24,844 bases of DNA from JAZRGE01 sp045644025 (GTDB lineage: Bacteria; Bacillota; Clostridia; Oscillospirales; Acutalibacteraceae): the NCBI GenBank assembly GCA_045644025.1, contig JAZRGE010000045.1, positions 1 to 24,844 of the forward strand, written 5' to 3'. The position numbers were made by a program, and so were the translations under genes. Shown one piece after another: positions 21,727-24,844 of the stretch (position 1 is its first letter; each line of letters begins with the position of its first letter). Below the pieces are notes generated by a model. It was given only the letters and a program-made list of their open reading frames with translations, was not told the DNA's origin and made no database searches.

Positions 21727-22215
21727 ATGAGCATATTTAAGCGCGTGATGTGCATGCTGTTGGCATTGGCTTGCGCTTTTTCGTTTGCCGCTTGCGATAA
21801 TAAGGATAGTACCCCTGTTAGCATAGAAAAGGTAAAGGCTGCTATTTTTGAATCGCAGTTCCCCGAAATGGTTGAGCTGGGCAAGAACCAGCTTTCTAAC
21901 TACTACAATTGTGATGAAGAGTTGTTTTCGGAGTTTTCGGTTTATATAGCCGATTCCGAGAGCCGATGCGATGAAGTTGCTATTTTTCGCTTGGCTGCGG
22001 AGGATTCCCTTAAGGCTGTGGTGGCGGCTATGGAAAAAAGGGTTAGCTCCCAGCTTTCTATCACCAACACTCAGAATTCTGCCGAGTTTATGAAGCTTAG
22101 CGAAAGGGTCCTTCTCAGAAAAGGGGATATGCTGGTGCTTGTTGTGTCCGACCAAGGGGAGGATATAGCCGAGCGCTTAAAGGATAAATTTGGTTTTAAG
22201 GATGTAAAGATCTAA
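21727..22215 (+). CDS. DUF4358-like lipoprotein
   Basis: The 162-residue product has a signal peptide with a lipobox ending FAAC (Cys23), then a mature domain of about 135 residues. The pattern of an SIEKV start, FRLAAEDSLKAVVAAMEKR in the middle and a short C-terminal VLVVSD strand fits the DUF4358 family of clostridial lipoproteins, whose function is unknown. I start at the ATG at 21727 because GGGGAGGGG ends 5 nt upstream; the frame opens earlier at 21676 inside the promoter. It has its own promoter and terminator, so it is a single-gene unit. Confidence 0.75.
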   Translation: MSIFKRVMCMLLALACAFSFAACDNKDSTPVSIEKVKAAIFESQFPEMVELGKNQLSNYYNCDEELFSEFSVYIADSESRCDEVAIFRLAAEDSLKAVVAAMEKRVSSQLSITNTQNSAEFMKLSERVLLRKGDMLVLVVSDQGEDIAERLKDKFGFKDVKI

Positions 22216-22224
22216 AGATATCTG

Positions 22225-22265
22225 CCGAAACTGTGGCCTATGGGCTGCGGTTTCGGGTGTTTTTA
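22225..22265 (+). terminator. Terminator after the lipoprotein gene
   Basis: CCGAAAC (22225-22231) pairs with GTTTCGG (22250-22256). Inside it GTGGCC pairs with GGCTGC with G-U pairs, giving a 14-pair stem with a 4-nt loop. GTGTTTTTA follows. Parts of the stem are also complementary to sequence further downstream (see findings). Confidence 0.8.
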
Positions 22266-22324
22266 TAATTCAGCAGGCAAGTTTCGGCGTGGTTGCCCAT
22301 AGTATGTTTTAAGGCGGTGAAGTG

Positions 22325-23098
22325 ATGCAGATAAAAATTCGCGATATGAATATAAGCTATATCGATCAGGGAAGCGGTATGAATATCCTTATGCTTCACG
22401 GCTGGGGTGCTTCGGCAGCTTGCTGGAGTGGGATTATTCGAGCACTTAGCCCGTACTTTCGCATTGTTGCTCCCGATTTTCCCGGTTGCGGCCAAAGCGA
22501 TGTACCTGCAGATGCACTCACCAACGATGATTATGCCGATATAGTGAAGGAATTTATGGAGAAGCTGGGCATAGAGGATGCTATTTTGTTTGGCCACTCT
22601 CATGGCGGTAGAGTGGTGCTGAAAATGCTTTCCAAGGGATACGTTTCTCCTAAAAAGATAGTGCTTTTCGGCAGCGCAGGCGTTGTCCTTCCCAAGCCCT
22701 TCAAGAAAAGGATGAAAATTGCCACCTATAAAACAATAAAAAAGTTGCTTTTGCTGCCCGTAATCAGAAATCATTCGGCAGGGCTTTTAGATAAGGCCAG
22801 AAAGGCTTTCGGCTCGGCCGATTATGCCGCTGCCAACAACGTGATGAGGCAGACTATGGTTCAAGTGATCTCCGAGGATCTGCGCCACACCTTTGGCGAT
22901 ATAAAATCGTCGGTGTTGCTTATATGGGGAGATAAGGATACAGACACACCTCTCGCTGCCGCAAAAATTATGGAATCAGCCATACCGGATGCCGGATTGT
23001 GCGTAATTCGCGGAGCAGGCCATTATAGTTATATTGATCGCCCCGGCGAGGTTGTTGCAATTCTCCAAAGCTTTTTGAAGAAGGAAATGGGATTATGA
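22325..23098 (+). CDS. Alpha/beta hydrolase
   Basis: The 257-residue protein has the alpha/beta hydrolase fold: LMLHGWGAS oxyanion region (23-31), nucleophile elbow GHSHGG with Ser92, acid Asp205 in LIWGDKDTDTP, and His233 in GAGHYS. No signal peptide is seen, so it should be cytoplasmic. Substrate is unknown. I start at the ATG at 22325 (GGCGGTGA 4 nt upstream) rather than the GTG one codon earlier. Its stop overlaps the MurF-like start by 4 nt, and ddl follows, so it is likely tied to cell-wall precursor metabolism; thioesterase, esterase or lipid-carrier roles are all possible. Confidence 0.88.
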   Translation: MQIKIRDMNISYIDQGSGMNILMLHGWGASAACWSGIIRALSPYFRIVAPDFPGCGQSDVPADALTNDDYADIVKEFMEKLGIEDAILFGHSHGGRVVLKMLSKGYVSPKKIVLFGSAGVVLPKPFKKRMKIATYKTIKKLLLLPVIRNHSAGLLDKARKAFGSADYAAANNVMRQTMVQVISEDLRHTFGDIKSSVLLIWGDKDTDTPLAAAKIMESAIPDAGLCVIRGAGHYSYIDRPGEVVAILQSFLKKEMGL

Positions 23099-24684
23099 TA
23101 GAGCTTATCATTAATATTGTTTGCCTGGCTGCTCTGATTCTCTCGGCGCTGCTTTCCTGCAAGCGCCAGGTGCAGATGCTCCAGCAGAATTCATATTTCC
23201 CCTCAAGATATGTAAAGTGGTTTATGAGCGGCAGTAAGGTTATAGATAAGTTGTTGCCCGTTATGTATTTGCTTCTTATTGTTCCGCCTTTTGTTGGGGT
23301 GGGCAAAGTTATCTATCAGCCAATAATGGTTGCGGCACTTTTGCTGCTTCGTTTCCTTTTGGCCGAAAGGCAGCATCGCTCTTCCATAAAGAAGCTGGTG
23401 TGGACTGCCCGTGTAAAACGCCTTTTTGCCACTCAGGCCGTGTTGCTGGCCATCCCTGCCGCAGGAATGATTATTTTCCCCAAGGGCAGCGTAGGATTTA
23501 TTATCTGTTCTGTTGTGTTTGTGCTGCTTTGCGCACTGGATCCCGTGCTTGTGCTTTTAGCACGCACGGTAAACGTGCCTATGGAGCGCTCCATAAATAA
23601 ATGGTACTTAAACGATGCCCGCAAGGTGCTGAACGAGAGTGGTGCCAAGGTCATTGGCGTCACAGGTAGTTTCGGAAAAACAGGCACGAAGTTTATCCTC
23701 GGCCGTATGCTTTCCGAAAAGTTTAACACAGTTGTTACCCCCGAAAGTTTTAATACCACGATGGGCGTTGTGCGCACCATTCGCGAAAAGGTTACCCCTG
23801 CAACCCAGATATTCGTGGCCGAAATGGGCGCCAAAAACGTGGGAGATATAAAGGAAATCTGCGATCTTGTTGCCCCCGATGCAGGCATTATCACTGCGGT
23901 GGGTCCTCAGCATCTGGAAACTTTCAAGACATTGGAAAACGTGCAGAAGACCAAATTTGAGCTTGCTGATGCAGTTGCCCGAAAGGGTGGGGAAATGGTG
24001 CTTAATTTTGAAAGCGCTCCCGTTGCCGATTACGCTGTGAACTACGAGAATGTTGTGAGCTATGGGCTTGGAGAGAATGCCGATGTTAAGATAAGCGACG
24101 TTGTCTCATCCAGGGATGGAAGCGAGTTTGCAATAGAGATCGAAGGCAAGAAGATCTCCCTTTGCACAAAGCTTTTGGGAATGCACAATGTGCTTAATAT
24201 CACCGGTGCCGCTATTATGGCCTATCGCCTTGGCGTGGAGCCCGAAAAGATTGCTTTTGCTGTGCGCCGCCTGCAGCCGGTAGAGCATAGGTTGGAGCTT
24301 AAAGGATTTGTGAATGGTTCCCTTATGCTGGATGATGCCTATAATTCCAATCCCGTTGGTTGCCTTGAGGCTGTGAACGTGTTGGCATCTTTTGATGGAA
24401 TGAAAAAGATAATCGTCACTCCCGGCCTTGTGGAGTTGGGCGATATTGAATACGAAAGCAACTATAATCTTGCCGCCAGAGCGGCGGATTGCTGCGATAT
24501 TATGATATTTGTGGGCCGCGAGCGTGCTGTGCCCATGCTTAAGGCCGCCGAGGATAAAGGCTATAATATGGATAATGCCATTGTTGTGGAAACCTTTGCC
24601 CAGGCGGTGGATGTGCTTAGAGAAAAAGCCGATAGCAATAGCGTGATTCTGGTGGAGAATGATCTGCCGGATGTTTATAAATAA
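23095..24684 (+). CDS. MurF-like Mur ligase with N-terminal membrane domain
   Basis: The 529-residue protein has about five predicted transmembrane segments in residues 1-160 (near 3-21, 52-70, 74-90, 110-128, 133-157), then a Mur ligase central domain and C-domain. GVTGSFGKTGTK (188-199) is the ATP P-loop with Lys195; HNVLN (364-368), VEHRLE (397-402) and DDAYNSNP (413-420) are MurF-type signatures. The usual soluble N-terminal UDP-binding domain of MurF is absent and the membrane part stands in its place. It probably adds D-Ala-D-Ala, or a similar group, to a muropeptide precursor, perhaps near the membrane. Adjacency to ddl supports this. Whether it is the cell's main MurF is unknown. Confidence 0.85.
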   Translation: MIELIINIVCLAALILSALLSCKRQVQMLQQNSYFPSRYVKWFMSGSKVIDKLLPVMYLLLIVPPFVGVGKVIYQPIMVAALLLLRFLLAERQHRSSIKKLVWTARVKRLFATQAVLLAIPAAGMIIFPKGSVGFIICSVVFVLLCALDPVLVLLARTVNVPMERSINKWYLNDARKVLNESGAKVIGVTGSFGKTGTKFILGRMLSEKFNTVVTPESFNTTMGVVRTIREKVTPATQIFVAEMGAKNVGDIKEICDLVAPDAGIITAVGPQHLETFKTLENVQKTKFELADAVARKGGEMVLNFESAPVADYAVNYENVVSYGLGENADVKISDVVSSRDGSEFAIEIEGKKISLCTKLLGMHNVLNITGAAIMAYRLGVEPEKIAFAVRRLQPVEHRLELKGFVNGSLMLDDAYNSNPVGCLEAVNVLASFDGMKKIIVTPGLVELGDIEYESNYNLAARAADCCDIMIFVGRERAVPMLKAAEDKGYNMDNAIVVETFAQAVDVLREKADSNSVILVENDLPDVYK

Positions 24685-24700
24685 GCAAGAGGTGATTGAT

Positions 24701-24844
24701 ATGAAGATAAGAGTGGGCGTGTTTTTCGGCGGTATGTCGGTAGAGCACGAAGTCTCTGTTATCTCTGCTTTGCAGGCAGTAAACAATATCGATAAGGATA
24801 AATACCAGGTTATACCCGTATATATTGCCAAGAGCGGTGAAATG
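24701..24844 (+). CDS. ddl: D-alanine--D-alanine ligase, N-terminal part (3' truncated)
   Basis: Forty-eight codons are present before the window ends. MKIRVGVFFGGMSVEHEVSV is the N-terminal signature of the ATP-grasp D-Ala-D-Ala ligases, followed by SALQAVNNIDKDKYQVIPVY. The ATG has AGAGGTGA 5 nt upstream and lies 16 nt after the MurF-like stop. The product would supply the D-Ala-D-Ala dipeptide used by MurF, matching its neighbour. Confidence 0.92.
   Translation, partial: MKIRVGVFFGGMSVEHEVSVISALQAVNNIDKDKYQVIPVYIAKSGEM

Noticed and set aside
1..24844. Mobile element, prophage or defence island
   Set aside because: No integrase, transposase, terminal repeats, att sites, tRNA or phage structural genes were seen; only the sigma-like/XRE module has a phage flavour.

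Overview
The window looks like chromosomal DNA of a low-to-mid GC Clostridia bacterium, most likely a gut-type Oscillospiraceae/Ruminococcaceae relative. The signs are Firmicute-type Shine-Dalgarno sites (AGGAGG/AAGGAG), frequent TTG and GTG starts, an L27 with a cleavable N-terminus beside its Prp protease, mini-RNase III, YitT, a DUF4358-like lipoprotein, and a bacterial GlnRS paired with a clostridial-type GluRS. I see no rRNA, tRNA, CRISPR array, insertion sequence or integrase. Coding density is very high and no gene-free stretch exceeds 300 bases.

Layout. At 2-325 (+) is the 3' end of an S1-domain protein, converging on a shared terminator. At 364-6730 (-) is a glycogen/maltodextrin unit: glgP, an intracellular GH13 glucan hydrolase, then, behind a hairpin that would bury the next start codon, a membrane-anchored protein and a transglutaminase-fold lipoprotein. 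At 6923-11025 (-) is an operon gltX-glnS-nif3 with its own extended -10 promoter and terminator. At 11158-13008 (-) are nrdR, with a near-consensus NrdR box inside its promoter, and an RsmF-like rRNA m5C methyltransferase. A 32-codon gene with its own Shine-Dalgarno and terminator lies divergently at 13076-13174 (+). At 13212-14510 (-) are mrnC and a YitT-family membrane protein. At 14598-16998 (-) is rplU-prp-rpmA-obgE behind an L21 leader. Divergently, at 17239-20521 (+), are prfA, a Sua5-type tsaC, coaE and a membrane-anchored lytic transglycosylase; the usual prmC is missing from between prfA and tsaC. At 20526-21641 is a compact divergent control module: a sigma region-4-like protein and a 66-residue protein on one side, and an XRE repressor-like protein on the other, with related palindromes between. 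At 21727-24844 (+) are a DUF4358-like lipoprotein, then an alpha/beta hydrolase, a MurF-like ligase with a multi-pass membrane N-terminus, and the start of ddl.

How they fit. Most of the window is core translation and ribosome maturation (RF1, L21, L27, Prp, Obg, MrnC, RsmF-like, GluRS, GlnRS, t6A synthesis), with glycogen use and cell-wall precursor synthesis at the ends. The least explained parts are the sigma-like/XRE module (20526-21641), the membrane-fused MurF-like ligase with its hydrolase partner (22325-24684), the 32-residue peptide gene (13076-13174), and the start-codon-masking hairpin (2412-2449).
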